Assembly: GCF_024054035.1 (NCBI RefSeq)
Contig: NZ_JAMXQU010000011.1
Span: forward strand, 1 to 64,000
Reading direction: 5' to 3'
DNA length: 64,000 nt
From: Asaia lannensis NBRC 102526
Lineage (GTDB): Bacteria > Pseudomonadota > Alphaproteobacteria > Acetobacterales > Acetobacteraceae
Part shown: one piece after another, positions 55,516 through 63,917 of the stretch
Position numbering within the stretch: position 1 is the stretch's first letter
How the letters are laid out: each line of letters opens with the position of its first letter
Notes under the pieces: model-generated
Told to the model about the DNA's origin: nothing
What the model saw: the letters and a program-made list of their open reading frames with translations, nothing else
Database searches by the model: none
Translations under genes and position numbers: made by a program

Positions 55516-56490
55516 TCAGGCCTCGCCTTCGGCCTCGAGAGGCAGGCCGGGTCGTGCAGCGAGACGGCGTGCCAGGAGTGTGCAAACGAACAGCTGGATC
55601 TGATGATACATCATGAGAGGCAGCACCACGGTACCGACGACGGAAACCGGGAACAGGATATTGGCCATGGGTACGCCGGTTGCGAGAGACTTCTTGGACC
55701 CGCACAGCATGAGCGAAATACTGCTCTCTTCCGAAAAGCCGAGCACACGCCCCAGCAGGCGTGACAGAACCAGTACCAGCACGAGAAGCACGAGATCGAG
55801 CCCGGCGGTAAGGGCCAGATCAGGCACCGATACGCGATGCCAGATACCCTCCACGACGGCATGGCTGAACGCCGTATAGACAACGAGGACGATAGAGCCG
55901 CGATCGCTGAACGAGAGCAGTTTCTTGTTGCGATGGGCCCAGGCACCGAGGCGCTTGTGAAGCAGCTGCCCCACGCCGAAGGGCAGGAGAAGCTGCGTTG
56001 CAATATCGACGATGGCATGGGCCGACCAGACATTACCCTTCTGCACGATCAGCCCGACCAGAATGGGCGTGGCCACGATACCGATCAGGTTGGACAGGGT
56101 GGCGGCGCAGATCGAGGCAGGCACATTGCCTCTGGCGATGGAGGTCAGTGCAATCGAGCTCTGCACCGTCGAGGGCAGGCAGCACAGAAACAGCACGCCA
56201 TGCCACATATCGGGCTTGAGCAGACCGGGAACGAGGGCATGCAAGGCCAGACCGAGCAGCGGAAAAAGCAGGAAGGTGCAGGAAAGCACGCTTCCCTGAA
56301 GGCGCCAGTCGCGCACGCTTTCGAGCACGGCTTCGGGTTTCAGCCTTGCGCCCTGCAAAAAGAACATCAGGGCGATCAGACAGGTCGTGAGACGGGAGAG
56401 CAGTACGGCCTCATTTCCTGAGCAGGGCAGGAACGTTGCCAGCACGATGGCGGCGATCAGGCTGAGCAGGAAAGGGTCTAGTTTGCGCAT
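55516..56490 (-). CDS. bile acid:sodium symporter-type carrier (YfeH-like)
   Basis: About 324 residues with nine or ten membrane segments of the BASS/SBF fold. The opening MRKLDPFLLSLIAAIVLATFLP matches the start of the YfeH subgroup, so I choose the ATG at 56490 over one nine codons upstream. CGSKKSLATGVPMANILF is the substrate and sodium binding region. Bacterial members carry organic anions; the substrate is not known. Confidence 0.9.
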   Translation of the reverse strand: MRKLDPFLLSLIAAIVLATFLPCSGNEAVLLSRLTTCLIALMFFLQGARLKPEAVLESVRDWRLQGSVLSCTFLLFPLLGLALHALVPGLLKPDMWHGVLFLCCLPSTVQSSIALTSIARGNVPASICAATLSNLIGIVATPILVGLIVQKGNVWSAHAIVDIATQLLLPFGVGQLLHKRLGAWAHRNKKLLSFSDRGSIVLVVYTAFSHAVVEGIWHRVSVPDLALTAGLDLVLLVLVLVLSRLLGRVLGFSEESSISLMLCGSKKSLATGVPMANILFPVSVVGTVVLPLMMYHQIQLFVCTLLARRLAARPGLPLEAEGEA

Positions 56491-56716
56491 GGAAAGGGAT
56501 TTCCACTGCAATGGCATGGTTTGGCAAGAGGGTATGAAGTGGGCTCATCGACAGGTCCCACGGGGTTTTTGCCGGGAGAATGAGGACCGGTCATGCGAGC
56601 ACTCAGGCGCAATAAGGCCCGGAGATTACGAAATCCCAACATTTGGGTTGCTGCTGCCGCAGGCGCACTCCGCTATAGAAATGTCAGTCTCCAGATAACC
56701 AAGATTTTACAGGGCC

Positions 56717-57214
56717 ATGATCAAGAGCTTTCCCGGTTTTTTCAAAGTCTCGTCGCTTTTCGACCTGTTCGAGGAGTGTGCGATGCTCGTTCTCACCCTG
56801 TGCGTTATGGTGGTTGCAGCACTTGGCCTCGTTCATGTCGTCTATGCGGTGTATGAGATGATACGCACGGCCACGCTGGAGCCCTCCAACCCGGCTGTGC
56901 TGCAATCCCTGTTCGGCCTGTGCTTTACGGTGCTGATTGCGCTCGAATTCAAGCACTCGATTCTCGTGGCGCCCGATACGCCCTCTCATAGTCTGGTGAG
57001 AATGCGCTCTGTCCTGCTGATCGGCATGATGGCAACCGTGCGCAAATTCATCGTGCTCGATCTGAGTTCGGTCGATGTGATGCAGGTTCTGGCGCTGTCG
57101 GCATCCGTTCTCGCGCTTGGTATCTGCTACTGGCTGGTGCGCAATCGCAAGCCGAGTTCCGAAATCTCCATGTCCGCTACGTCTTACGACGCAACGCCTC
57201 ACGAAATCGTCTGA
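56717..57214 (+). CDS. psiE: PsiE-family membrane protein
   Basis: 165 residues with four membrane helices. The sequence ALEFKHSI and VRKFIVLD pattern is that of the phosphate-starvation-inducible PsiE family, whose function is not known. Divergent from the SBF carrier gene. Its stop lies within a short tandem repeat and a hairpin follows about 55 bp later. I saw no clear pho box upstream. Confidence 0.85.
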   Translation: MIKSFPGFFKVSSLFDLFEECAMLVLTLCVMVVAALGLVHVVYAVYEMIRTATLEPSNPAVLQSLFGLCFTVLIALEFKHSILVAPDTPSHSLVRMRSVLLIGMMATVRKFIVLDLSSVDVMQVLALSASVLALGICYWLVRNRKPSSEISMSATSYDATPHEIV

Positions 57215-57244
57215 TCCCGATCATCTGATTCCGGTCATCTGACG
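57211..57244. repeat. short imperfect tandem repeat over the psiE stop
   Basis: Two 14-bp units (CTGATCCCGATCAT and CTGATTCCGGTCAT, two mismatches) followed by CTGACG. The first contains the psiE stop codon. Probably a local duplication. Confidence 0.7.
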
Positions 57245-57268
57245 TTCGTGATCGGACTTCCGGAACCC

Positions 57269-57294
57269 CGGCGCCTTCGAGCGCCGCGCCTTTT
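57269..57294 (+). terminator. psiE terminator candidate
   Basis: CGGCGC / GCGCCG stem with a six-base loop, followed by CGCC and four T. About 55 bp after psiE. Confidence 0.55.
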
Positions 57295-57446
57295 CTGAAA
57301 GAAAGCGCATCGGGTGAAACGGCCCCGATTGTGCCGATTCTGCTTTACCTCTCGCAGGAAAAACCCGGTTGGGGCACGATGCCGGCCGATGCGATCTGCA
57401 CAGACAAAAGCCAGACGGAAATCTGTGCGTGTGAAAGCCCGCCGCC

Positions 57447-58133
57447 ATGAGCGAAACGCCTTTTGATCCGACAGATGATGCCGATGCGCAAGAGGCGCAT
57501 GCTGCCCCTTATCCGCAATCGGACGGCCGTATTGCGATACGCGAGGCAAGGATTCTTGCCGATGACTGGGCCGTCCTGACGAAATACACGCTGAGTTATC
57601 GCCGCAGGAATGGTGTCGAACAGGTTCTGACACGTGAGACCTACTATCGCGGGGATGGAGCCGCCATTCTGCTCTATAACGTCGAACGGCACAGCGTGCT
57701 TCTTACGCGGCAGTTCCGGCTGCCCGCCTATGTCACAGGGCATAGCGCCGATCTGATCGAGGTTTGTGGCGGGCTGCTCGATCGCAACGATCCGGCTGTG
57801 GCCATGCGCCGTGAGCTACAGGAAGAAATGGGCGTCGAGATCGGCGCGATTACCGAGATCGGCTGCTATTACATGAGCCCCGGTTCGGTCACCGAGCGCA
57901 TCCATTTTTTCACGGGGGCCTATACGGCTGACATGCGTATGCACAAGGGCGGTGGCCTTGTGGAAGAGGGGGAGGAAATCGAGGTGCTGGAACTCGATTT
58001 TACCAAAGCCCTGCATATGGTCGATGACGGACGTATTATCGACGCCAAGACGATCCTGCTTCTGCAGCATGCCGCCCTGAAGGGTCTTTTCGCCTCCCGG
58101 GTGAAATGTAACGCAACCGGGTGCACAGGCTAA
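57447..58133 (+). CDS. nudK: Nudix hydrolase, GDP-mannose pyrophosphatase (NudK) type
   Basis: 228 residues. The Nudix region is at 108-130 (GGLLDRND...RRELQEEMGV). The metal-binding REL-x-EE part is intact, but the Glu expected between is Asn114; NudK-type enzymes also deviate here. YYMSPGSVTERIHFF is the subgroup-specific motif after the box. Likely hydrolyses GDP-mannose, ADP-ribose or a similar nucleotide sugar. The C-terminus and stop run into a terminator stem. Confidence 0.85.
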   Translation: MSETPFDPTDDADAQEAHAAPYPQSDGRIAIREARILADDWAVLTKYTLSYRRRNGVEQVLTRETYYRGDGAAILLYNVERHSVLLTRQFRLPAYVTGHSADLIEVCGGLLDRNDPAVAMRRELQEEMGVEIGAITEIGCYYMSPGSVTERIHFFTGAYTADMRMHKGGGLVEEGEEIEVLELDFTKALHMVDDGRIIDAKTILLLQHAALKGLFASRVKCNATGCTG

Positions 58134-58158
58134 CACAAGCCTGTGATGATCGGTTTTT
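58124..58158 (+). terminator. intrinsic terminator of the Nudix gene
   Basis: 8-bp stem CACAGGCT / AGCCTGTG with a six-base loop; the stem includes the stop codon's first base. A run of five T is at 58154-58158, nine bases after the stem. Confidence 0.65.
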
Positions 58159-58190
58159 ATAGCTGACAGGTAAAAGCTGGATATCTTACA

Positions 58191-58218
58191 AAACGAAAAT
58201 AGAGTTTTCGTTTCGAAA
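58191..58218. promoter_or_regulatory. probable operator of the DeoR-type regulator
   Basis: Perfect 9-bp arms AAACGAAAA and TTTTCGTTT (5-base spacer), overlapping an 8-bp palindrome TTTCGAAA (58211-58218). It sits 12-39 bp before the regulator's ATG, where an autorepressing DeoR-family protein would bind. Confidence 0.68.
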
Positions 58219-58229
58219 GATCGTTTACC

Positions 58230-59009
58230 ATGTCGATGGGCGTGAACAGCGCAACACTCAAACGGCGTCTGGGAATTGTCGATGCCGTAAGGCGCGCCGG
58301 ATTTGTCCGGACCGAGGCGCTTGCCACACAGTTCGATGTGTCGATGGTCACCATAAGATCCGATCTTGCTTATCTGCAAAGTCAGAATCTCGTCATCAGA
58401 ACCAATGGCGGGGCTCAGCCTGCGCATGATTATGCAGTCGATGCGCCACTCGATGAGGGCCCGACACTCTATGAGGCGCGGGCTCTGGCACGTGCCGTGG
58501 CGTGCAGGCTCAAACCGGGTTCCTGCGTGTTTCTGGATAACACGCAGGCAGCTTCTTTCGTGCCGGTCTATGCAACGGTGGAAAACCTGCGTTTTGTCGT
58601 CAACAGTTTCGAGACCTATCATCTTGCCAGTCGCACGAGCGATGCCGCCGTATCGCTGCTGGGTGGCGAGTACGATCGTCTGGGCTATCCGCTGATCAGC
58701 CCGGCAGCCGTTCATGCCCTGTCTTTTTACGATCTCGATCTGGCCGTGATTTCAGCCTCACAGATCGGCAAGCGCGGTTTTTCCTGTCTGGATCAGACGG
58801 GTAACTGCCTTGAGACCGCGATTTCCCGGGCGAAACAGGTTTTCCTGCTGACCGACCGTCTCGATCGGGCAGACGATGACGGCCACGTTCTGGACTGGCG
58901 TCCCACCATGTCGGTTCTGCATGGCGGCACGCCACCCGATGGGTCGGTTCTGTGCGAGGACTGGTCCGTTTTTACCGATGGCACGGTGCACGCCGACACA
59001 TCGTCATAA
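58230..59009 (+). CDS. DeoR/GlpR-family transcriptional regulator
   Basis: 259 residues. N-terminal helix-turn-helix (about 10-65, FVRTEALATQFDVSMVTIRSDLAYLQSQ) and a C-terminal sugar-phosphate-sensor domain of the ISOCOT fold (about 80-240; LDNTQAASFVPVYA, NSFETYHL, LLGGEYD). DeoR proteins usually repress sugar operons and are released by a phosphorylated intermediate. First gene of the polyol operon; the most likely effector is the tagatose- or fructose-phosphate made by the next genes. Confidence 0.92.
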   Translation: MSMGVNSATLKRRLGIVDAVRRAGFVRTEALATQFDVSMVTIRSDLAYLQSQNLVIRTNGGAQPAHDYAVDAPLDEGPTLYEARALARAVACRLKPGSCVFLDNTQAASFVPVYATVENLRFVVNSFETYHLASRTSDAAVSLLGGEYDRLGYPLISPAAVHALSFYDLDLAVISASQIGKRGFSCLDQTGNCLETAISRAKQVFLLTDRLDRADDDGHVLDWRPTMSVLHGGTPPDGSVLCEDWSVFTDGTVHADTSS

Positions 59010-59061
59010 CCCGGCTGTCAGGCCTCTTTTTCTTTCCTTCACTTTCGATGGATCACCGATC

Positions 59062-60054
59062 ATGGCATCCAGTTTTCTGATGGACCAGTCTCCGGACGCA
59101 CCGCGTTGTATCGTCACGATCGGTGAGATCGTGGTGGAGATCATGGCCGAAACCCAGGGTACGGGCTTTCTCGAACCGATTGCGCTCAAGGGACCTTACC
59201 CCTCCGGCGCTCCGGCCATTTTCATCGATCAGGTTGCCCGTCTGGGCGTCGAGTGCGGCATTGTCTCGGCGGTCGGTCGTGACGATTTCGGCGCACTCAA
59301 TATCGAACGCCTGAAACGCGACGGTGTCGATATTTCGGCCATACTGAGCGTCGACAGCTATGCGACGGGCAGCGCCTTCGTGCGCTATCGCCCCGATGGT
59401 AGCCGGGATTTCGTTTATAATATCCGTCAATCGGCCTGTTCGCAGACCGGTCTGCATGAAGCTGCACGCGGGCTGCTCAAACGCGCCACGCATGTGCATG
59501 TCATGGGATCGTCCCTGTTCTCTTTCCCGATTATCGATGCGGTGACAACCGCTGTGCATCAGGTCAAGGCGCAGGGTGGCACCGTATCTTTCGACCCTAA
59601 TATCCGCAAGGAAATGCTGGATATTCCCGATATGCGCGCGGCCTTGCAGCTGATGCTTCAGGAATGCGATATTTTCCTGCCGAGCGGCCCCGAGTTGCTG
59701 TTGTTCAGCAGCGGCGTAACGCATGAAGAGGCCATTGCCGAAATTCTCGACATGGGTGTGTCGGAGATCGTGCTGAAACAGGGCAGCGAGGGCGCAACCT
59801 GTTTCAGTGCCGACAAGACGCTGCACAGCGCCCCCTTTGCCGTGGAGGAAATCGACCCGACCGGTGCAGGCGACTGTTTCGGTGCAACCTATGTCACCTG
59901 TCGCCTGCTGGGCAAAGAGCGTGAGGAGTCCCTGCGCTACGCCTGTGCCTCGGGCGCGCGCGCTGTCTCGTTTTTCGGCCCGATGGAAGGGACATCGGAT
60001 TTCGCGTCACTCGACCGGTTTATTGCGAGCCAGACCACGGGAGAAAAAGCATGA
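59062..60054 (+). CDS. PfkB-family sugar kinase, probable tagatose kinase
   Basis: 330 residues. PfkB motif 2 DPTGAGDCFGA contains the catalytic base Asp271; the N-terminal lid has GEIVVEIM. It overlaps the next gene by four bases (ATGA). In Agrobacterium a similar kinase, with a GatZ-like protein and an SDR, phosphorylates D-tagatose at C6, so tagatose is the best guess; a fructokinase or other ketohexokinase is possible. The start at 59062 is preceded by a weak GGAT. The frame extends upstream inside the regulator gene without family resemblance. Confidence 0.88.
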   Translation: MASSFLMDQSPDAPRCIVTIGEIVVEIMAETQGTGFLEPIALKGPYPSGAPAIFIDQVARLGVECGIVSAVGRDDFGALNIERLKRDGVDISAILSVDSYATGSAFVRYRPDGSRDFVYNIRQSACSQTGLHEAARGLLKRATHVHVMGSSLFSFPIIDAVTTAVHQVKAQGGTVSFDPNIRKEMLDIPDMRAALQLMLQECDIFLPSGPELLLFSSGVTHEEAIAEILDMGVSEIVLKQGSEGATCFSADKTLHSAPFAVEEIDPTGAGDCFGATYVTCRLLGKEREESLRYACASGARAVSFFGPMEGTSDFASLDRFIASQTTGEKA

Positions 60055-61319
60055 CACTTTCCCATCTGAATACATTGCCCCGTCTGGATACATTGCGAGA
60101 CCGTTTCGATCGGGGGGAGGGGCTGGCAATCACCTCGGTCTGCTCTGCACATCCGCTCGTGATCGAAGCCGCGCTGCTTCATGCGGCGTCACGCGGCAAG
60201 CCTGCGTTGATCGAGGCCACCTGCAATCAGGTCAATCAGGATGGCGGCTATACCGGCATGACCCCTGCCGGGTTTCGCGACTATGTTTTCGGCATTGCCG
60301 ACCGGCTGGATTTTCCGCGCGAGCAGATCATTCTAGGGGGCGATCATCTTGGCCCCAATCCATGGAAATCGCTTCCGGCAGAAGAGGCTCTGAAAAAAGC
60401 CTCGGACATGATCGCGGCGTATGCCGAGGCCGGTTTCACCAAGCTGCATCTGGATGCCAGCATGGGGTGCAAGGGCGAGACCGATCATCTGCCGGATGAG
60501 ATCGTGGCCGAGCGGGCGGTGATGCTTGCCAGACGGGCAGAATCCGTTGCGCCGGCGCGTCCTGTCTATGTGATCGGCACCGAAATCCCGACACCCGGCG
60601 GTGCAACGGAGGCGCTCGATCACGTCGTGCCGACCACGCCCGATGCGGTGCGCGCCACCTATCGGGTGCATGAAAAGGCGTTTCGTGACGGCGTGCCCGA
60701 AGCCTGGCCGCGTGTGATCGGCATTGTCGTGCAGCCCGGTGTGGAATTCGGGCACGAGGATGTGGCGATCTACAAGCCCGAACAGGCCCGGGATCTGGTG
60801 GCGACACTGGCGCAGCTGCCCGGACTGGTTTTCGAGGCGCATTCAACCGATTATCAGCCCGGTGCCTCGCTCGCCCGTCTCAAGCAGGACGGGTTCTGTA
60901 TTCTCAAGGTTGGCCCCGAGCTGAGTTTCGCCCTGCGTGAAACGCTGTACGGGCTCGATGCCATAAACGGGTTTATCGATCCGCAGGCCGTTTCGCTGGT
61001 CGGAATCATGGAAAAGACCATGCTGGCTTCACCGGCCAACTGGCAGAGCCATTATCATGGCAATGCGATGGAGCAGCATATCCTGCGCCATTTCAGCTAC
61101 AGCGACCGTATCCGCTATTACTGGCCAGAACCCGCGGCAGAGCAGGGCGTCGCCACGCTGATCCAGTCTCTGGAAAAGGCGCCCGTTCCCGAAACCATGA
61201 TCAGCCAGTATCTGCCCCGGCTCTTCGAGCGTGTGAAATCCGGCGCACTCGCCGCCGATCCGAAATCGCTCCTGATCCAGTCGGTACGCGATGTTCTCGA
61301 CCGCTACGAAACGCTGTGA
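60051..61319 (+). CDS. GatZ/KbaZ-family protein, probable D-tagatose-6-phosphate 4-epimerase
   Basis: 422 residues. Homologous to GatZ/KbaZ, traditionally called a non-catalytic subunit of tagatose-1,6-bisphosphate aldolase. The hallmark segments LIEATCNQVNQDGGYTGM, GGDHLGPNPW and LHLDASMGC are present. There is no GatY/KbaY catalytic partner here. In Agrobacterium a related protein is a tagatose-6-phosphate 4-epimerase that makes fructose-6-phosphate, which fits this set of genes better. Coupled to the kinase by a four-base overlap. Confidence 0.88.
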   Translation: MTLSHLNTLPRLDTLRDRFDRGEGLAITSVCSAHPLVIEAALLHAASRGKPALIEATCNQVNQDGGYTGMTPAGFRDYVFGIADRLDFPREQIILGGDHLGPNPWKSLPAEEALKKASDMIAAYAEAGFTKLHLDASMGCKGETDHLPDEIVAERAVMLARRAESVAPARPVYVIGTEIPTPGGATEALDHVVPTTPDAVRATYRVHEKAFRDGVPEAWPRVIGIVVQPGVEFGHEDVAIYKPEQARDLVATLAQLPGLVFEAHSTDYQPGASLARLKQDGFCILKVGPELSFALRETLYGLDAINGFIDPQAVSLVGIMEKTMLASPANWQSHYHGNAMEQHILRHFSYSDRIRYYWPEPAAEQGVATLIQSLEKAPVPETMISQYLPRLFERVKSGALAADPKSLLIQSVRDVLDRYETL

Positions 61320-61380
61320 TCTGCCCGCTGAAACGACAGACGAGATAACAGCCAGAGACTGCAGCAGAAGGATTCAAGAC

Positions 61381-62178
61381 ATGAACGCCACCAATACCAC
61401 ACAGGGCAAGCCCCTCCAGAACCGTATCGCCCTGATTACCGGTGCCGTACGCGGTATCGGCCGCGCGATTGCCGAACGCTATGCCAGCGAGGGCGCAAGC
61501 GTCGTGATCGGCGATCTTAACGAGGCAGGCGCTGTGAGCGCGGCAGCCGAGCTGGGCGAAGGGCATCTGGGCGTGAAGCTCGACGTGACCCGTCAGGAGT
61601 CCATCGATGCAGCGCTGGCCGCCATTATTGCGCGTTACGGTCGTATCGATATTCTGGTCAATAATGCCGGGCTGTTCGATCTTGCGCCAACGGTCGAGAT
61701 CACCCGCGAAAGCTATCACCGTATATTCGCGGTGAATGTGGAAGGACTGCTTTTCACGCTTCAGACGGTGGCACGTCAGATGATTGCGCAGGGTCATGGC
61801 GGCAAGATTATCAATTTCGCTTCACAGGCCGGGCGTCGTGGCGAGCCGCTGGTTGCGATCTACTGTGCTTCCAAGGCGGCGGTTATTTCCCTGACGCAGA
61901 GCACGGGGCTCGATCTCATCAAATACGGCATCAACGTTAATGCCATCGCGCCGGGTGTGGTCGATAACGAGCACTGGGACGATGTGGATCGTCGCTTTGC
62001 ACAATACGAGAATCTGCCTCTCGGTGAGAAGAAGCGTATCGTCGGTGCATCGGTGCCTTTCGGGCGTATGGCACGCCCTGACGAGATCGGGGGGCTTGCG
62101 GTATTTCTGGCGTCCAAAGATGCCGATTATATCGTCTCGCAGACCTATAACATCGATGGCGGCAACTGGATGAGCTGA
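61381..62178 (+). CDS. polyol dehydrogenase, SDR (SmoS sorbitol/galactitol dehydrogenase type)
   Basis: 265 residues. TGAVRGIG (20-27), NNAG (94-97), catalytic Ser148, Tyr161 and Lys165. The long matching stretches FDLAPTVEITRESYHR, INFASQAGRRGE, GINVNAIAPGVVD and the C-terminal YNIDGGNWMS are those of SmoS of Rhodobacter, an NAD-dependent polyol 2-dehydrogenase that oxidises sorbitol, and galactitol to tagatose. It would supply the ketose for the kinase. A ribosome site AAGGA lies nine bases before the ATG. Confidence 0.92.
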   Translation: MNATNTTQGKPLQNRIALITGAVRGIGRAIAERYASEGASVVIGDLNEAGAVSAAAELGEGHLGVKLDVTRQESIDAALAAIIARYGRIDILVNNAGLFDLAPTVEITRESYHRIFAVNVEGLLFTLQTVARQMIAQGHGGKIINFASQAGRRGEPLVAIYCASKAAVISLTQSTGLDLIKYGINVNAIAPGVVDNEHWDDVDRRFAQYENLPLGEKKRIVGASVPFGRMARPDEIGGLAVFLASKDADYIVSQTYNIDGGNWMS

Positions 62179-62201
62179 TGCCATCGGCAGGCCTGTGATG
62201 T

Positions 62202-62255
62202 AAGCGTCGCGAGGGATCGATCCTGAGCCGACTAGCACAGGCCTGACGCTTTTTT
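62202..62255 (+). terminator. conditional terminator candidate before the sugar-porter gene
   Basis: Arms AAGCGTC (62202-62208) and GACGCTT (62245-62251) are followed by T at 62250-62255, like an intrinsic terminator with a long loop. A competing pairing CAGGCCTGTG (62188-62197) with CACAGGCCTG (62236-62245) excludes it. A further hairpin is at 62282-62301 (TGCAGGCC / GGCCTGCA). Confidence 0.55.
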
Positions 62256-62402
62256 CCGACCACAAGACGACAAGACCGAGGTGCAGGCCGTCTGGCCTGC
62301 ATCATGAAACGGGCTGCGCCCATGCTGTTGAACGGAATACGGCTCCGACCGTGATCCGCTTCCGGCGTGAAGGATCGCGCTTGCCCTGACGAAGGGGAAA
62401 AC

Positions 62403-63917
62403 ATGACGAAACTGAACCGTTCTCATGGGAGTAGCGGTGGGGGGGCAGCCACCGACCGGTCCGGAATCGACGCGATCGTGGCAGAAACCTCACCGGGTCG
62501 TTCAGCCTGGCTCATTCTGGCTGTCGCATCCTTTGCTGCGGCAGTCTGCGGCGGTCTTTACGGCTACGATACAGGTGTGATTTCCGGGGCGCTTTTGCTC
62601 ATGACGCGGGAATTCGGTCTGTCTCACACGCAGCAGGAAATCGTTACGGCTTCCATACTGGCGGGCGCTGTCATGGGCGCATTGGTGACGAGCTGGTCGT
62701 CGGAATATCTGGGGCGCAAGAAAACCGTGCTGGTCGTGCTGTTCCTGTTCGCGCTCGGGGCGATATTATGTTCGCTGGCACCCAGTATAGGCGCTCTGAT
62801 TGCTGCACGTTTCCTGCTTGGCATTGCGGTAGGCGGTTCGACCCAGGTGGTGCCCATGTATATTTCCGAACTCTCGCCCAGTCGGTATCGTGGCACGTTG
62901 GTGACGACCTTCAATGTTGCGATCGGGGTGGGGATCGTTCTGGCCAATATCGTCGGGTATTATTATCACGATGTCTGGTCATGGCGCCGCATGGTGTCGG
63001 TCGCCTCCATTCCTGCCGGTCTGGTTTTTGTGGTGATGCTGTTTATGCCGGCAAGTCCGCGCTGGATTGCCGAAAAACGGGGGCTGCTGGCGGCGGCGCG
63101 CATTCTTGAGCGTGTGCGTCATACAAAGCCCGATATTCATCAGGAACTGACTCAGATCGAGCGTATCCGTCAGTCGATCAACCCCGAGAATTCCGGCTGG
63201 GCCGGTCTGGCCCAGCCTTGGGCGCGACCTGCTCTTGTGGCAGCTCTGGGTGTCGCCTTTTTCACGCAATGCGGCGGGTTGGAGATGATGATCTATTATT
63301 CTCCGACATTTCTTTCCGATGCCGGGTTTGGCAAGAATGCTGCCCTGCTGGCCAGTGTTGGCGTGGCGCTGGTCTACGCTGTCGTGACGCTGGTGGGGTG
63401 TTTTCTGGTCGACCGTGTCGGGCGTCGTCGTCTGATGCTGATCATGATTCCTGGCTCGGTAGTGAGTCTGATCGGGCTCGGTCTGTCCTTCATGTCCGGT
63501 AGTCATCAGGGTATCGGTGCGCTGGCGACGGTCGCCTTTCTGCTTTTGTTCATGATGTTCAATTCCGGCGGTATTCAGATCTGCGGCTGGCTGCTGGGGG
63601 CAGAGCTTTTTCCGCTCGGTATGCGCGGCCCTGCAACGGCGCTTCATGCGGCGATGCTATGGGGCAGTAACTTGCTGGTTACGGGAACAGCCCTGACGCT
63701 GGTGCAGGCTGTCGGTATCGGCGCGACCATGTGGATTTATGCGGGGATCAATTTCCTGTCGTTTGTTTTCGTCTGGCGGTTCGTGCCGGAGACTGCGGGT
63801 CTGTCTCTTGAGGATATCGAGGGCAATCTGCGCGCCGGGAGCTTCAGTCCGCGCCGGATACGCAAGCTCGATGCGTCACATGAGGCAGCTCATGGGGTTG
63901 CGACGATGAGACTGTAA
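62403..63917 (+). CDS. MFS sugar/polyol porter
   Basis: 504 residues, 12 membrane segments, sugar-porter family. Signatures: GYDTGVISGAL in helix 1, YLGRKKTV, MPASPRWIAEKRG after helix 6, DRVGRRRLML, and PETAGLSLEDIEG after helix 12. A Ser/Gly-rich N-terminal tail of about 45 residues precedes helix 1, as in the porter at 13.6-15.1 kb. ATG at 62403 has AAGGGGA upstream and is preferred to a GTG 12 codons earlier. Last gene of the polyol operon, 224 bp after the dehydrogenase; it should import the polyol. The final 83 bases of the window hold no gene I can see. Confidence 0.92.
   Translation: MTKLNRSHGSSGGGAATDRSGIDAIVAETSPGRSAWLILAVASFAAAVCGGLYGYDTGVISGALLLMTREFGLSHTQQEIVTASILAGAVMGALVTSWSSEYLGRKKTVLVVLFLFALGAILCSLAPSIGALIAARFLLGIAVGGSTQVVPMYISELSPSRYRGTLVTTFNVAIGVGIVLANIVGYYYHDVWSWRRMVSVASIPAGLVFVVMLFMPASPRWIAEKRGLLAAARILERVRHTKPDIHQELTQIERIRQSINPENSGWAGLAQPWARPALVAALGVAFFTQCGGLEMMIYYSPTFLSDAGFGKNAALLASVGVALVYAVVTLVGCFLVDRVGRRRLMLIMIPGSVVSLIGLGLSFMSGSHQGIGALATVAFLLLFMMFNSGGIQICGWLLGAELFPLGMRGPATALHAAMLWGSNLLVTGTALTLVQAVGIGATMWIYAGINFLSFVFVWRFVPETAGLSLEDIEGNLRAGSFSPRRIRKLDASHEAAHGVATMRL

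Noticed and set aside
13612-63917. The two sugar porters as a recent duplication
   Set aside because: They share family signatures but differ widely elsewhere, so they are old paralogues or separate acquisitions.
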